Below the pieces are notes generated by a model. It was not told the origin of the DNA, made no database searches, and saw only the letters and a list, made by a program, of their open reading frames with translations. 64,000 nt of DNA from NCBI GenBank assembly GCA_036345935.2, contig JADWOT020000007.1, forward strand, positions 3,856,199-3,920,198, in the 5' to 3' direction. This document shows positions 26,055 through 39,613 of this stretch, one piece after another. The position numbers were made by a program, and so were the translations under genes. This DNA comes from Taenia hydatigena (taxonomy: Eukaryota; Platyhelminthes; Cestoda; Cyclophyllidea; Taeniidae). How positions within the stretch are numbered: the stretch's first letter is position 1; every line of letters begins with the position of its first letter.

Positions 26055-27779
26055 GCTCTGCTTTGCGACGCGAATATCAGTGAACTGTCAATTTTGCTAG
26101 CCAAATTTGGTAATGCTAAATGTTTTTTTAACTCCTAGACTTTTGTTGGGATGAAAAATTTATGAAACCTTTATAGGACAGCATCAAAACTCAATTAATG
26201 TTTACGCTGATCTTGGCAATGAAAAGGCACGTGTAACTTGGGTTTTTGGGCTCTTGTTTGAGAACAGAAGCAAATCTTATTTTGTTTTTCATCGGCTTTA
26301 TATACGGCTGTCAATCATGTCATGGTGGTGTGCGATAATGTGGCTGTGAATGCGGAGGTAAAGCTGCTATGCGATGTGGTTTTGCAGTCGATAAACGAGT
26401 TCTAATGTTTAAGGCGCATCAATTTGCTTATTTTATGCTCTAGCAGCTCATTAATTGGCGTCTGCATACAGTGATACATCATTCGACCAAAACAGGTAAC
26501 AAATTCTGAGCCTCGATTACTTAGGCACATTACACTTTTGACATTCCAATTTTGCTTACAATGAAGTCGAATGAACGCACTCGAAATACAAGTAAATAAT
26601 CAAAAATGAACAAGAGGACTGACCGACGTCGACAAATTTAAGTTACCTTCATAAACAAGAGAAGTATTCGCCTAAAATTTTGGCGGTTTGCCCAAAACTA
26701 AAATGCAAACTCCATGCAACATAAAGCGAAAAGCATTTGTAACATGCATAACAAGTTGATCACTCACGACGTGAAAAAATGGCAAGAAGCGGAATTGGCT
26801 GAGGAATAAATAATAGGAAATTTGCACTCAACTAAAACTTTCCCAAAAGTAATTGGAGGATATTTACGCCGATGTTTGTGGACAATGATTACTGCACTAC
26901 TTGCAATTTTTTAGCAATAACCTGCTATTTGATTTGCTATGTTTTTTCATTACGTTGCATGATATTTCCATCCTTTGATTTCCTCGGAACATTTGTTAAA
27001 CCAGAAGCCTATGAAAGGGTAGGACAAGTGGTTAGGTAGGTGAATATGGCTGCTGCTACTGTCGTGCTCTTAAGCGATTGGAAAAAATGACCTTCATAAA
27101 GCGAACCCTTAATAATGATGCATGCTGAGAACAATTGTCTAGCATACTTACCCTACTAAAGTTTGCAAGCTTTTATACCTTCCTTGCTTGAAAAAGTGAA
27201 ACCGAAGCGCATAGTTAAAAAACAATGATCCGCGCGTTTCAAAGAAGGCTTACAGCAAATAAATTTCGTGATGCAATGCTGGTGCTATTTAATTGGAGCT
27301 CGGTAGCCGTTGCATGGCGAAATCGGCAGGTAAGGTGAATAACGTGCTTAAGTTGGAACCTCACAGAGTCCAAAAGGGAAGGGGAAATGAAAAGTGTGAT
27401 GCAATACCGCTGCATAGCTGGCAAAAACGACACTGCTATACACATTTTACAACCACGGGGGGCCAGAAATATGCCGCATCTGCAGCAGTACGACCGCCAA
27501 GTCGCTTGTATGGATGAAAGAATTTGTAATATACGCGGAAGGCGTAACCCTAATGATTACGGACGAGACGAAGTGAGCAAATGTCACTGGTTTATGCAGT
27601 GAAAGGTGTTGGCTCTCGTCATGCCTAATTCAGCTTATTCACAGGCTCTCATAGGCGATTTTAGCAGCAGTAGAAGCAGTAGTCAGAATCATTCAACAAC
27701 CAACCTATCTGACCCCATCGAGATACCCCAATCCGACCACTACTTCCTGATAAATGCGAATCGCAACCCTTAATGAATA

Positions 27780-28025
27780 ATGCAGCAAGCATTATGCATC
27801 ATTACGCTACTCTTGGTCCACATCATTAACCTTCTCTCAGTCGTTCGCGCAGACGTGTGGGCGCTTCCACCTCACTGGGAAGATGGAATCACTCATGATA
27901 GAAACATCAGGGCGCCGGCAATAAAAAAACTACGAATCGGTAGTTATGAGGTAAAACTACTACCATCGAATTTTCTTCATTTATTGTCACCAAATACAAC
28001 ATATCTTATTATAGAGAGTTGCTGA
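27780..28025 (+). CDS. Possible small secreted protein, 81 aa
   Basis: The N-terminus looks like a signal peptide: MQQ, then a hydrophobic core (ALCIITLLLVHIINLLSVV), then a V-R-A cleavage context at residues 22-24. The predicted mature part (about 57 aa) starts DVWALPPHWEDG and has one NTT sequon. No family recognised and no cysteine framework. The equivalent frame in the other duplication copy (49296-49451) is cut short by a stop after 51 codons. With only two near-identical copies, the open frame is weak evidence, and it may be chance. Confidence 0.3.
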   Translation: MQQALCIITLLLVHIINLLSVVRADVWALPPHWEDGITHDRNIRAPAIKKLRIGSYEVKLLPSNFLHLLSPNTTYLIIESC

Positions 28026-31000
28026 CGTCACAAAGGGACAATGCTATGCATGGGTCAAAGTGGCAAATGGCAGCCAGCAAAATATTGTAAAATACAACTA
28101 GCATGCCTCTAAAAGCAATGCCACGGAATTCTTGAGAAAGAGTGATCATGCGTATCCTGTGTCCACACGGGAGAAACTGGTGTCTGATAGTTATGGTTGG
28201 CCGCTTAATTAAAATAACTGGGCTAGAGCCTTTGAATTCACAGGACCTTAATACAGTCGCTTTTGTTTTCTTTAATCAGTGGATGGTCAGCAAGGAGTGC
28301 TCGAATTGGTCCAAAGTGATCAAGGTCCCAATTTTAAAAGTCGACTTTTACAAAATTGCGCAAGTCTTCTCAGACCTGCATGCCGGCATGACAACGGGCG
28401 AATTGACTCTGATCGGACTTCTAAACGCTTTCATCAAGGTTGCGCGATCTGAAGATTGAATTTAAGCGTACGGCATGATCTTCTCGCATACAGGGCTACG
28501 GTTCATAAATCAACGAAGTTTCCACCGTTCAAGATGCTCACAGGCCCTTAAACTCAAGATACCCTTCGATACCTTGCTAATAATCGCAGAAGTCGCAACC
28601 GTTGCTACCCTAAAGTAATAATAAGGAAAGTTTTAGGCATAGCAGAGTGGCGCTTTGTATCTCACACCATCCAGAAGAAATGTTAAGCCTAACTGAGTAG
28701 GACCAACGTCTACCGAGATAGCAACCTCGTACAAATGCATATACCATACCGTAAATTTCACCCCCATGAAGCGAAGACGCGCTTTGAGTAGTGAAGATCC
28801 TCTTACCTACGAACTGCCTTTGCCCAGAGTGCGCAACTCCGTGCCCAGCCAATAACCATTCACCGCCACAAAATGCGACTCTACAAGGGTACACCACCAG
28901 CAAGGCGAAGTGTTTGCACTAGCGAAAGATAGGAAACCACCCGATGACAAAATCAAAGGCAGCTCTTGGTGATGGCACCAAATACGGAGCTCGAATAGAT
29001 AAGGAGGCTGTGTAATACTCATGCTGTTATACATGCACCATTGGGCTGAAAATTGGGCAAGCAAATGGAATCTTGTATTAGATAAGTGGTCAGAGTGTCC
29101 GGAAATAGGGACAATTCTGCACCAGTTCTCATTGACTGCAATTAATTAACCTGTTTGGTGAATAGGATCAGTTGTCTTCATATTCATCTACCATATGTAA
29201 CAAAGGCTTACTAATGCATTTCTTCTGTGCCTGCTGTTATCCTAAAGAAGGAAAATATATTATTTTGATAAGTGTAGTAATATTCGCATTTACCTTTCTC
29301 CTAATCGGCCACCTTAGGATGAAACAGATTACTTCTTCGGAGGTATACTTATTGCTCAATGGTTAATTAGAAAGACCAATCCTTTTTAAGCTCCAAATAC
29401 AAAGTCTTTGTCTTAGTATTTCGTATTCTTTTATCCTTAAGAAAGTGTTGGGGTAATACACTAGTGGTAGCAGAAAGCGAACCCAATCTTGACGATAATC
29501 CATTATGAGTTCTACTGTTAAGGTTAAAAAAGCGCATTTTGCTACTAATGAGAGAACCACTGACGACCTATAACAAAGTAGCTGAAAGCGATGCCGTCTT
29601 CCTTCGGCAGCTTCTTCACATCCGAATTCGGCATAGTTCTGAATCTCCTTAAAATTTGCTAAAAATGTGAATGTGCGCAAGACTATGTGTAGTACTTTGT
29701 TTGCTAGAACTGCTGGTTTCTGTCAAGGTCACAGAGGTTGCCGTATTGGCCTAGCTGCGTAGGCTGGCCTCCAGGCCATGCCAGCAGTCTTTTTCCTTCT
29801 GTCCGTGAATATATATATATTCTACCTTAGCATTCTGCCTTCTTTTGCCTTCAAGGGAGCCTCGGGACGCTACACTATGTATCTATGGAATTGTGTTTGA
29901 TTTAAAATTCCGTTTCGGAAACCTGGTTCCAGGCATGGGTCCCTGCGCCTAGCTGTAGGCACGCGTAATGGTGAGCGAAATTCCTTATCTCTGAGTCCGT
30001 TTCTCAAATTGACCGAATTACCAAATCCAATCAAATCACCACGGTAAAAAATTGACAAAAGAGTAAAGTAGCTCTATGGCTGCACGAAATTCAGATGAGT
30101 GGCTCGCTTTTCACGTGGGTGTATTTATTCGAATTTTGAGTACGCTGTGATCGCTGGCGCGAGAAGCAGGATGAGTGTCGGTCTTGGTTTACCAGCGCCA
30201 GAATAATCGGTTTGCATGGGCCAAGCAAACTAGTTTGTAAGGTAGGCTAGAGGCTCCAATCGCTTCCTGTGAACCAAATGTGGAATTTCTTCCTAAGGAT
30301 CCTGCCCTATTATATCTTCCAGAAAGGTTCAGGGCACTGCATTGATAAACAAAAGCTTACCATTTTTATTCCCCTCATAAAATTGCATTATTTCAATGCA
30401 TACAAACTACTTTGCCTATATATTTTTTTTCGTTCGGAAAGAAAATATGTAACCACACTTTAAAACCGCTCCTATGACTCTCATGCGTGTCGGTCCTAAA
30501 GCTATGTGCAGCTTTAGTTTAAAAGCAATTTAGATGCGAATTCTTAGAAGCTTGTGTACCTTTTTTTTCACAAAGATTTTTAGCTTTGTGATTTTACTTT
30601 CCAATGGATTGGTTGATTTGTTTTCTTCAAGGTCATCTTTGGGGTATGTGGTATGTCTGTACGTGTGAAGTGCTCTTAACTGACTGACCCCAATGGATGC
30701 GTTCCATTTGTTCAAAAAGTAAGGGGAATCTGTCAAAGTAGTTGCATTTTTTGGTGTGAATGATAACACAGAATTAAAGACAGATTTAAATGAAATAAAT
30801 GGACGGAATTTGAAATTGAAATTTCCTGTTGCACTGTTCCTTGTTCAGGTGACAACAAATTTCCATTTTTAAGCGTCTTTGATATCTTTATGTACATATT
30901 ATTCTTAATATGCATCTTTAATGAGAAGAACTTTCATTGCTTTTCGTCTTCATGTCTTCTTACAATTACACTTTGCCAATTGTATCACACAAGTTGTTCT

Positions 31001-31172
31001 ACCATCCATTTAGGTAGAATCTATCGCGTTTATGAGATGCAGCGTGGATACAGTTGTGAGATCTTCCGAGAGGACGCGTGAGCAAGCTCCTCTCCATTGG
31101 CAGACTGAATCGGCTCATCTGCAGCATCAGCAAGCGTAATTTGACCAAACACAAGGCAAGGCAGTAGAGATT

Positions 31173-31587
31173 CTGCTAGGAGCGGGATGTCGATATGCAG
31201 CCCACATCACCCTTAAACTGGGTGTCAATCTGCTGCTTTAGTTGGTAAGTTCATCGCAATACCTTATTACGAATGCGATTACTCCTTTTACGTTTCATTC
31301 TGCTTCTACAGGCACGGAGATGTTTTTCGGCTTGGGATCCCGTGGCTGAGGTGATAGGTGAGCTAGAAGCCCGAACTAGGGCAATGAAAACGGAGACGAG
31401 AGCACACTTGATGCGGTATACCAACTGCACGCTCTCTTTGGCGAAATGCTCGGAAGTTGGTCAAGTGCGGCGCGATGCGATAATTTTCACGCTCATGACG
31501 TCGTTGACAGAAAGTGCCAATCATCGGTGCGAGTTGAGAGTGTGGATGTACAAAGGAGGAAATTCGCCGAATTGTAAGTGTACACAA
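31173..31587 (+). pseudogene. Possible relic of a two-exon gene with a 67-bp mini-intron (copy B1)
   Basis: Counterpart of 2607-2909. The GTAAGT donor is at 31245 and the TTCTGCTTCTACAG acceptor ends at 31311. The putative upstream exon has an in-frame TAG where copy A has TGG, while the downstream frame stays open past the point where copy A stops. The copies thus carry different disabling changes. No family recognised. Confidence 0.25.
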
Positions 31588-34500
31588 TCATGCATACATC
31601 TGTTTGCATGACATTTTTTTATTCATTCAGTTTAATTTGGCCTGCCTCTTCGTCATTAAGCGCAGTCTTTTGTACCTGCAACACACTTGGGTGACTTACG
31701 GCTAACTGTACCTTCGTTAGGGCCGTCTACTACTTTTTTCTTCGTTTTGTGATCCGCTTGTTTGTGCGGATCTCGAGTAAGCGTTTTGCCACTACTGATG
31801 CCCATTAAACATTAGCAAGGCTAGTGCTTGTGCTCATTAGCCTCTAATCATGTCCCTGGCTGAATTTGCTCACTTTCGTAACTAATCGTGCCACTTGTTT
31901 TGCTTTTCATTGAAGCGTACATGCGCATAAGATTCTTAAAAAAATACAAGTGAAAGCTGTCAGTGTGCTTACTTGAATGCTCTGGTGCTACTGTTGGCCA
32001 ATGGAGCATACTGGACGCCAAGCATTGATGCATTACTCGGCGTCGTATCGCTTGCAACTGTCTGCAATGAAACACAATTCTTACCTCAAATCAAGCGTTC
32101 TTCTTTTTAAGTCGTACCAGTAGTTGATGCATTATGCATTCGCGGATCAGTTAAGCACGCTCCAGCAAATACGCTCTTAACCAGAGGGTTTGCTGCCCTT
32201 TCGTCTCTTGTTGTCTTCTAACTTCCAAGAAAGCCTTGTATGTTTTCGGAATCAGTGTGCTATTTTAGACTCAATCAAATTTTATGGAACTGTCAGGAGA
32301 TTTTGTCGGTTCATTCGCAGTCGTTATTGTGTCTATGGAGGTTGGAACGGAGATGGTGCACAGAGCGCTACATTGCTTGAATCTGGCTTTTTTTGGTGTC
32401 TTTATCGAAACCACCGTATGAAGCTTCTTAGGATAATAGCCTCGGGAATGCTCGTAACTGAGGCGTTTAGTGAAGATACAGTGTTATGGTAACTGCCCTG
32501 TAGGCAACACACTAATCATCTCGGCGTGTACCCCCGCTGTAATAGAGATGTGGTAGTCGCTACGTAGAAGTAATTCGCCTTGCCAGTGGGCTGGTAGTTA
32601 ATTGACGGGTCGTAGATGCGGGTCTGATCCTATATGCTTTTTTGTGCATTGGCAAGCATTAAGATTCGTTCGCTTATTTAAATTCCACTTACCTATTTGT
32701 GTGGCTATTTGGTTAGTAGAGATTTGAGTAGGTAGGTAGACAAAGGAGGGAGAGCTGTTACTTTTCCCTCTGTAGAGTTGCCTGTCTAGTACTCGGCTCT
32801 TCTCTTTTCCGGTCTATCTAATTGTCTCCTATCCCATCCGTCGAACTCACTGCCTCCCTACCTCTTTCCTTTACGGCTTTACTGCAGACGCAAGGTAATT
32901 GATGGGGAAGTATCTTTAGGAAGGAAAGGAAACTTGGCAGTATTTTGTTGTTTCTGTGGTACTTCCAAAATCTCAGTACGAATTTGTTAGAGGAGAATTG
33001 CGGTTGTCAATGTGTTCGCACATTCACGAATTGGTTGAACCTACCAAACCCATGAAGATGGCCTTGAACTAACCCAGGACGAATGCGCCTCCAGTGAGAA
33101 CTAGCATGTGCCACTGAGTGGATTGCCTGCCCTTCCAGTGAATGAAACCCCATGATTATCGACGCGTGGCAGCAGAGAAGCATTTGGTCAATCTTGTATC
33201 AGAAGGCAGTCATGGCAGGACATGGGCTGCGAGTGTAGTTGCCTCGCCGCTGCTTCTTACGGTGTCATCGCGTTTGTGATGTGGTGGGTGATTGGTGCAT
33301 GGAGTGTCGATTTGCGCTGAAGTTAATTGCGAACGCATCTATTTCTACTCACTGGTGATGATGAGCCTGTCTGCATTTGCTTCGCCACTGCTGCTTAACC
33401 TCCTGTGGCACTCAAGCTCTGGTGTCGTTCGACCACTTGAACAACAGGGTGTTTTTTCCAGTGGAAGGCGCGAAGGATTTCTCGTTTGCTGGAGCAATTA
33501 TCTGTTTGGAAAGTGTCAGCCTTGTGCTGTATTGCTTTTTGTGCATATCACTTTATTTCAATTGGCAGTGGCTGACTTTTGTGGTGAGCTCATTGGCTTT
33601 TGCGTGGGTGCTAGGTAGCCCATAAGGGGGGACAAAGGGTGAAAGGGGATAGAGTAAGATTATTCACAATAATAGCAGAGACTCCGCTGTGTGTCTGGGC
33701 TTCTCATCGTGTCATTCGAGAGTCATTCCGCTGACATTGAATTTACTTATAGGTTAGAAGGGAAGAGGAAGAATGGAGGAGAAGGGAGCGGAACGGAGTA
33801 GAGTGAAAGGGGTCAGCAAAGTACAGCCCAGGTAGTAAGTAAATAAGCGAGGAGAAAATAAGTGGGTCGAGTGATGTAAGGCTCTTTTTTGTTCCTTACT
33901 CTTCTCATCTTATCGTGTTTCTGCATTCGAACATGTGCGAATTTCTTCATTCTGCATCACAATTTCTTTGTTCAGATATTTTAATTTCAAAAGCACCTGT
34001 CTAATCTTTGAGTCACCATCACCAGGCACCAACGTCATGCTGTGTTTTTGAAATCGTTAAACGTGGTTTTGTCTCGTTCTCTGTATCTAATAAAGTATTA
34101 GGTTAAAATGCTCTTTTCGGTTTGCGGTCGGTCTTTACTTCTCTGTTCGCATTAACAAATTAGGTCGCACACAACGAGGAAGTTGGTTGTGGGTTGTTGA
34201 AAGGAATCGATAAGATGCAGGCCACTCGAGCAAACGACTTCAGTTTAGAGTAGATTCTGAGCGTGGGAGAGTTGCTAAGCACCACATTGATGGTGGCGAC
34301 AAGGACATCTTTTGCATCCCTCTTTACTAGCTACCTATTCTCACGTGTGGCGGATACGAGATCCCTCCTCTGCAGATTGCTGTTACTAAGACATTCCACT
34401 TTCGAAGGGCCAGAGAATCCGCAACAACGCACTTCCGCATTGGAATTGGTTTGTGCCTTCCATACGACTGTCCTAGCTGAAGGTCTGCATTATTCTATCG

Positions 34501-35154
34501 TCAAACGCTGCAAAATGGCAGTCCTACAGAGCTGTCTTGAAGCATGTCTACCAGTGAGTGGGCTACTTCTGCTAGAATAAGCAGGATTTTTGCAGCTTTG
34601 TGCAGCACGAACGCTACGCATTCTTCCTTACCTGCAGTTATTAAAAAGGATAAAACCCTGAGTTAAGTAAAAGTGGCAGGTTGCACTGATGAATTTAGAG
34701 CTGACAGCTGCTAATTTGTCGCCTCAATAGAAATAGGGTCACCACCCGGTCCGTGAAGTTCTGACTAAGTTTCGATAGCCAATGCAAAAAGGCAATTAGT
34801 GCAAGCCTATTTCCTAAGCTAATTTTTTTAGTCTTTGCTATCTCTGCTGCCCTCAATTTTGGCCTCTAAGCACTTATATGTCAGCAATGAATGCTCTTTC
34901 ATGCTGAAATGGTTGGGAATGATCCGATGTTCCTCACACCTACTTGCTATGTCGACTGTCTATTTTGGCACCCACAAATTCCTTTTCCCTTCTTATTTTA
35001 CCCTCCTGATCAGCGACTTGCGATGCTTCTCTGGCATGTTCGCTTGCGTGTCCATCAAGATGCCGATCATTTGACTCGCAATTCTCATTTGTGGAATTAC
35101 AAAGAGAAGATTCTTTTGCGATTCATGTATCGCTCCGCACCTTCTAATAGATGT

Positions 35155-35254
35155 NNNNNNNNNNNNNNNNNNNNNNNNNNNNNNNNNNNNNNNNNNNNNN
35201 NNNNNNNNNNNNNNNNNNNNNNNNNNNNNNNNNNNNNNNNNNNNNNNNNNNNNN
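35155..35254. other. Assembly gap (100 N) at the visible end of duplication copy 1
   Basis: Exactly 100 N. The sequence before it matches up to 56642; the sequence after it (from 35255) shows no match to the continuation of copy 2, so the duplication breakpoint lies in the gap or copy 1 was misjoined here. Confidence 0.99.
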
Positions 35255-36139
35255 TATCTGAGAAGTAGAATTTTGTCATCTGCGGCACAGCCATTGATTA
35301 TCAGTGGCTGCATTTTCATACCGATTTTATAGGAAGAAACCTTTAATAGCACTGGGATTGTGGGTGATTTCCCACTGCGGAGACATGTATCAATAGACTC
35401 CTAGGTCGTAATGGCTGCGATGTATCTAAAGATTGAGTGAGTGGTGCATGAAGATCTACGAGCAGCGGAAGTGATGGTAGACGTGGTTGGTTCCATAATG
35501 CGCGCTAACTTCCGATGGGAAAAATTTTCTTAGCTTTAATCGGGACTTAGCATAAGGTGAGCTCAATTGAGTCCTTGCACACCCATCAGAGAAGTGGCCA
35601 CTCTATGGACACTAAGCGTTGATTGATGAATTGCATTCTTCCCGCTTCCTCTTTTCATTATAGGCACCAAAGGCATTGATGGACGACCACGAACCGAATG
35701 TTAGAGCTGATGTACGGTCCATTGGAGTCCTTGAAGGTTTGGTTTATTTATCAAATTTGAGATGTTTCGTTGCAACAGAGATTTCTGTTTGCTTTTTGCC
35801 GCCATGACATTTTCCTGTTTCCTAAATTTATTTTTTTTTTGTTTTAGGCGGCTTTAAATCGTACATGCATTGGATTCCCGCCGCAATGCCACGGCTATGC
35901 ACATTGGGCTAAAGTTCATTGCAAAAATGTGAATAAATGTGTGTGTCACATACAGAGAAGGTGACGGTTTGTGAGGTTAAATGAGAAAATTGTGAGATGA
36001 AGCAACAGTAGGAAGGGAAGAGTAGTCTGTCAAAGTGATAATTGTTTTACTTGTTTAAATTGTGTGCCTTATGAAAAGGAGAATTAGATGAGAAGTGCCT
36101 AAAAAGTACAAGGGAAACATTATGTCAGCAATGAAGGAA

Positions 36140-36960
36140 TGACTTGACTCAGTGGAAGTAAAGTCAACACGTATTGATTGGAGAGTGTTCGGAGAAAAAG
36201 AGGATAGGAAGGGAAGGAGAAAAAAGGAAAGAAAGAACGTTTTATAAGTAATAGAGGTTGACGGGATGGCGTGAGGAAAAGAGAGAACGAGAGGCATCTA
36301 CCAGTAGGCTATAAGTGGTTGAAGCTAAGGAAAACAAGATGTGTATTAAGAGAACGGAAGGAGGAAAGAAGGAGGGTGGCACGAGGAATAGAGGTAAGAA
36401 AGAGGGAATGATGGAGGGAGAGAGGGAAGGAAGGTCCTCTACTAATAAGCCGCTAGTAGGTAGGTGGTTGTGAGAGGTGGTGGTGGTAGGTGCATGCGGG
36501 TAGGTGGGATGGAGAGAAGTGGAGGAGGCAGGTACCAGGAGCCCAATGCAGCCACTACTAGGAGGATGTAAGAGAAAGCAAGTGACGTGGAGGAAAAGGC
36601 GCAAATTGCAAAAAAAACGATTAAAAATCTAGGTAAAGAACAGACAATTGAAAACGAAAATGTAAGAAGGAAGGCAAATAAAAGGAAGTCAAAGGAGATT
36701 TAGGAGGCACAGGATGCACAGGAAAGGGCAAGGTGTTGGTAGGAATTGTCCGACTTCCGGTCCCGACCACCCTTCTGTCGAAGAGGAGGACTGCATTTTG
36801 CTGCTGGGTAGTGTGTATGTGCGACAATAGAGAAGAAGGAAATGGGAGTGGTAAAAGAGGACGAGGAGAGAAGACGTCTGCGGTGAATTGATTAATAGAA
36901 GAAAGAAAGGAAGAGTAAAGAAAAAGAAGAGGATCGATAAAAAGGGGGTTGCGCACAGAC
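36140..36960 (+). repeat. Long purine-rich (GA-rich) tract
   Basis: About 0.8 kb in which the plus strand is strongly purine-biased, with many GGAAGG, GAAAGAAAG and GAGAGGG runs. It makes the minus strand artificially open (Ser/Leu/Pro-rich frames). No clean repeat period. Confidence 0.7.
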
Positions 36961-38248
36961 AGACACATCGTCTGCTGCATTTTTGGTCCTCCTCTTCTTC
37001 TCTTTCTCTTTCTTCTCAGTAGGCACCGACACCTACCCCTTATCTGCTCCTACAGCATTTGGTGAAACTTCGATGTTTATGAACAATCTCCCCCCTTCTC
37101 CTCCTCTCTTCATCTATTTGGAAAAGTGGACGCTTTCACTTGAATGCTAACCACTGTCAGCCACTCTTTTTTGTTTTTATATCAATAAAAAAGCAATGGT
37201 CATACTTTTCTGTCATAACTTACATAAATATTCGAAATTGGGGGTTGTCATCGCTTAAAATGGCAATTGTTCCTTGCGTCAAACATACATGACATGGATT
37301 TTTTCTAGGCAAGGGTGGTCGGTCCTCCTGGCTCGTGTTACAGAAGCATTAATTGAGATCAACACGAGCAAAAAGACGTGATTGGTTTATTGTGCTGACG
37401 GCATTTGTCTAAGCCAAGCCTGTGGTGCAGCGGCTGTGGAATGGTCATTGGGAGGCACAACTTCTTATCTGCAAACTGTGCTCCCACTTTAACATTATGA
37501 CCAGAAGACGAGACAAATGAGCACTTAGCCATTTTGTGCCTCAAAGGGACCGGTTAGGAGATTTACAGAGACGTTGAGTGAAACAAATGGGGCTGGACGG
37601 GGATCACACTGTTGTCCATTTCTCAAATAAACACATCCTTGACTGATTAGCAACAAATTTGTTTGAAGATATTATAACGGATAATTCAAATACTCCTGCT
37701 GCGCTTTTGTTGGCTCTACAAATGGAGGAAGGAGTGATTAAATGGCCACATGAGTGAGGCGGCATGCTAATCAGGGAACTGGGTTAGGCAAACTGATGAA
37801 ATCCCAGCTCTAAGAACAAAGAACTCAGTCTACGCTGTAGAGTCCCTTAAAATCTATGGGAGCCTAAACTATTCAGTAGTCACACGAAGGTCACACTCAA
37901 ATTGAGAGGGGCCAAGTATCCCGCGTATGCCATCTAAACGGCACTGTTGCAGCCCACCATCCAGCCGCACATTAATCTGCCAATCCAACAATTCCAGTCA
38001 ACCTGTTATTCTCCTGTTTATCTCAGGTTCAGCAAAGCACCAAGCAATAAACGAAATTGTGAGTGGAGGAAGGGGACCACTCCGGCAGGGTAACAGTAAC
38101 TGACGGCCTTCCTCGTGAAAAATAAGGCTAGACTTCCCGCTTTTATGCCAGTCTTTTTTATAGCTTTGTTCTTTGCTGCAATCCACCATTAGTATATACT
38201 CCACCAGAATAACATGTTATAGCCTGAATACGCCACGTGAACTCTCAT

Positions 38249-38264
38249 GTCACACATGTGTGAC
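38249..38264. promoter_or_regulatory. Perfect 16-bp palindrome, site 1 (T-box-like inverted TCACAC)
   Basis: GTCACACATGTGTGAC. Two inverted TCACAC half-sites around AT; the centre CACATGTG is also an E-box. Repeated exactly at 39598. Function unknown. Confidence 0.45.
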
Positions 38265-39597
38265 GTAGAGGGTTATGTGCTTTGTGGAAGGCATAATGCA
38301 AGATTATGATTTCCTGATGTCCGTTCTTCTCAACTTCGCTCCTCAGCATGAGTTGCTGCAATTATAATAATATTCGTTGGTTTACATTGCGTGTGGCTGT
38401 AAAGCGCCAGACCGTTAGTGAATGACAATGAGAGTAAACACGTTGGTGCTTGGCAGAAGAAGACTGACCGAAGTAGTACTTCAGCATTTCTGTCTCACGT
38501 GGATGGAAGTGTAGTGAACTGGTGAGTGAAGGATGGTGCGTCGGATGCATTTCCATATTCAAGAGTAACGGTTCTAACACCGGCTACGCATTTCTGACTC
38601 AACCTAAATTAAGAATGGTTTGTTATGAAGACGCTAGAATTGTTTCACTTCCTCTCCACTCTCAAACTTCTCCTCCCATATTAGCCGCATCCTTCTGCAT
38701 AGGGAAACGCTTAATGCAAAAATGCATGCATTTGCTACACCTTTCAGTCATTTCTACCGCTGTACTTTTTTGGCAAAGAAGCTGTGTAAATCATGCCGAC
38801 CCTTAAAAGGCCTTTTGGAAACTTTAGTCAAGTTTCCTTATTAGCAGCCGGGCATTATGTACTACATTCAAAAACTACTAGCCATTTTGAGAAAATCGAG
38901 GCATTTCAGACCTCTAACATACCACAACATTTGCCCTTCTTGTCAGTGGTCTTTTCACCTACGCTCTATTACGCAAACAGATACGGTCGCAGAGACAAAA
39001 GATGCTTGTGGGTGGCGTCCGTACGCAATTTAAGGGAACCGCTGTCACCAATTCGGATGAATACTAAGCTTCTTCGTCTTCAGTGTGGTAAGTCTAAGTA
39101 CGCCTAGCCAGAACAACCCAGCAACGCGAAGAAGTTGCAGAAGTCCCTGTTAACGTGTGCAACTAAGCTCTAGAGGGTTGTGCCTTCGGCTAGTGAAAGT
39201 TGTCTCCTTGTTACCACTGTGTACCTCAACGCTTACACCGAAGTGCGATAAAACCTTTTAGAGTTAACTTCAGCGTTCCAGCTTGACGTTGACGTTGAAG
39301 AGGATGCATTGGATCCACCAACATCGCCATTACATTTGGCTTTGGCATACCCAGAAGTATTGATTGCAGAACAAGTAAATACAGAGCGTATGCCGAAGAT
39401 GGCGGAATTGACATGAGGACTGTGGTTGCGTGGAATGAATAGAGTGTGGTGTGCCGTTCATCAGCATGGGATCATCACCACTGTCATAATCCTTTCCACC
39501 ACACATCACCAAATAGTCAAAAAGACCATAGCTCTACAGAACGCTCATTAGCATTGTGGCATCATCGTCAGCTATCACAAACTGATAAATCCCACAT

Positions 39598-39613
39598 GTC
39601 ACACATGTGTGAC
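39598..39613. promoter_or_regulatory. Perfect 16-bp palindrome, site 2
   Basis: Same GTCACACATGTGTGAC. Identity with site 1 extends a few bases both ways (CATG before, GT after), 21 bp in all. Confidence 0.45.

Larger units (their letters stand above)
24098..35154. repeat. Segmental duplication, copy 1 (about 11 kb, carries mucin copy 1)
   Basis: Collinear in direct orientation with 45914-56642 (offset 21816 at the left end). The shared left edge begins at GGCATGCATTAAATATTTG. It is cut at the right by the assembly gap at 35155, so its true right end is not visible. Divergence is about 10 percent from the left edge to about 26450 and about 1 percent from there to the gap. It contains mucin copy 1, a possible small secreted ORF and a segment (29730-33620) related to 2393-5860. 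I see no other supported gene in it. Confidence 0.97.

Noticed and set aside
28142..28459. 105-codon frame also open at 49658-49975
   Set aside because: The copies are about 99 percent identical, so shared openness is uninformative, and no domain is recognised.
29811..29821. Short TA repeat in both duplication copies
   Set aside because: Too short to matter and shared by descent.
36242..36980. Pro/Ser/Leu-rich open frames on the minus strand
   Set aside because: Product of the purine-rich tract, which removes stop codons on the opposite strand.
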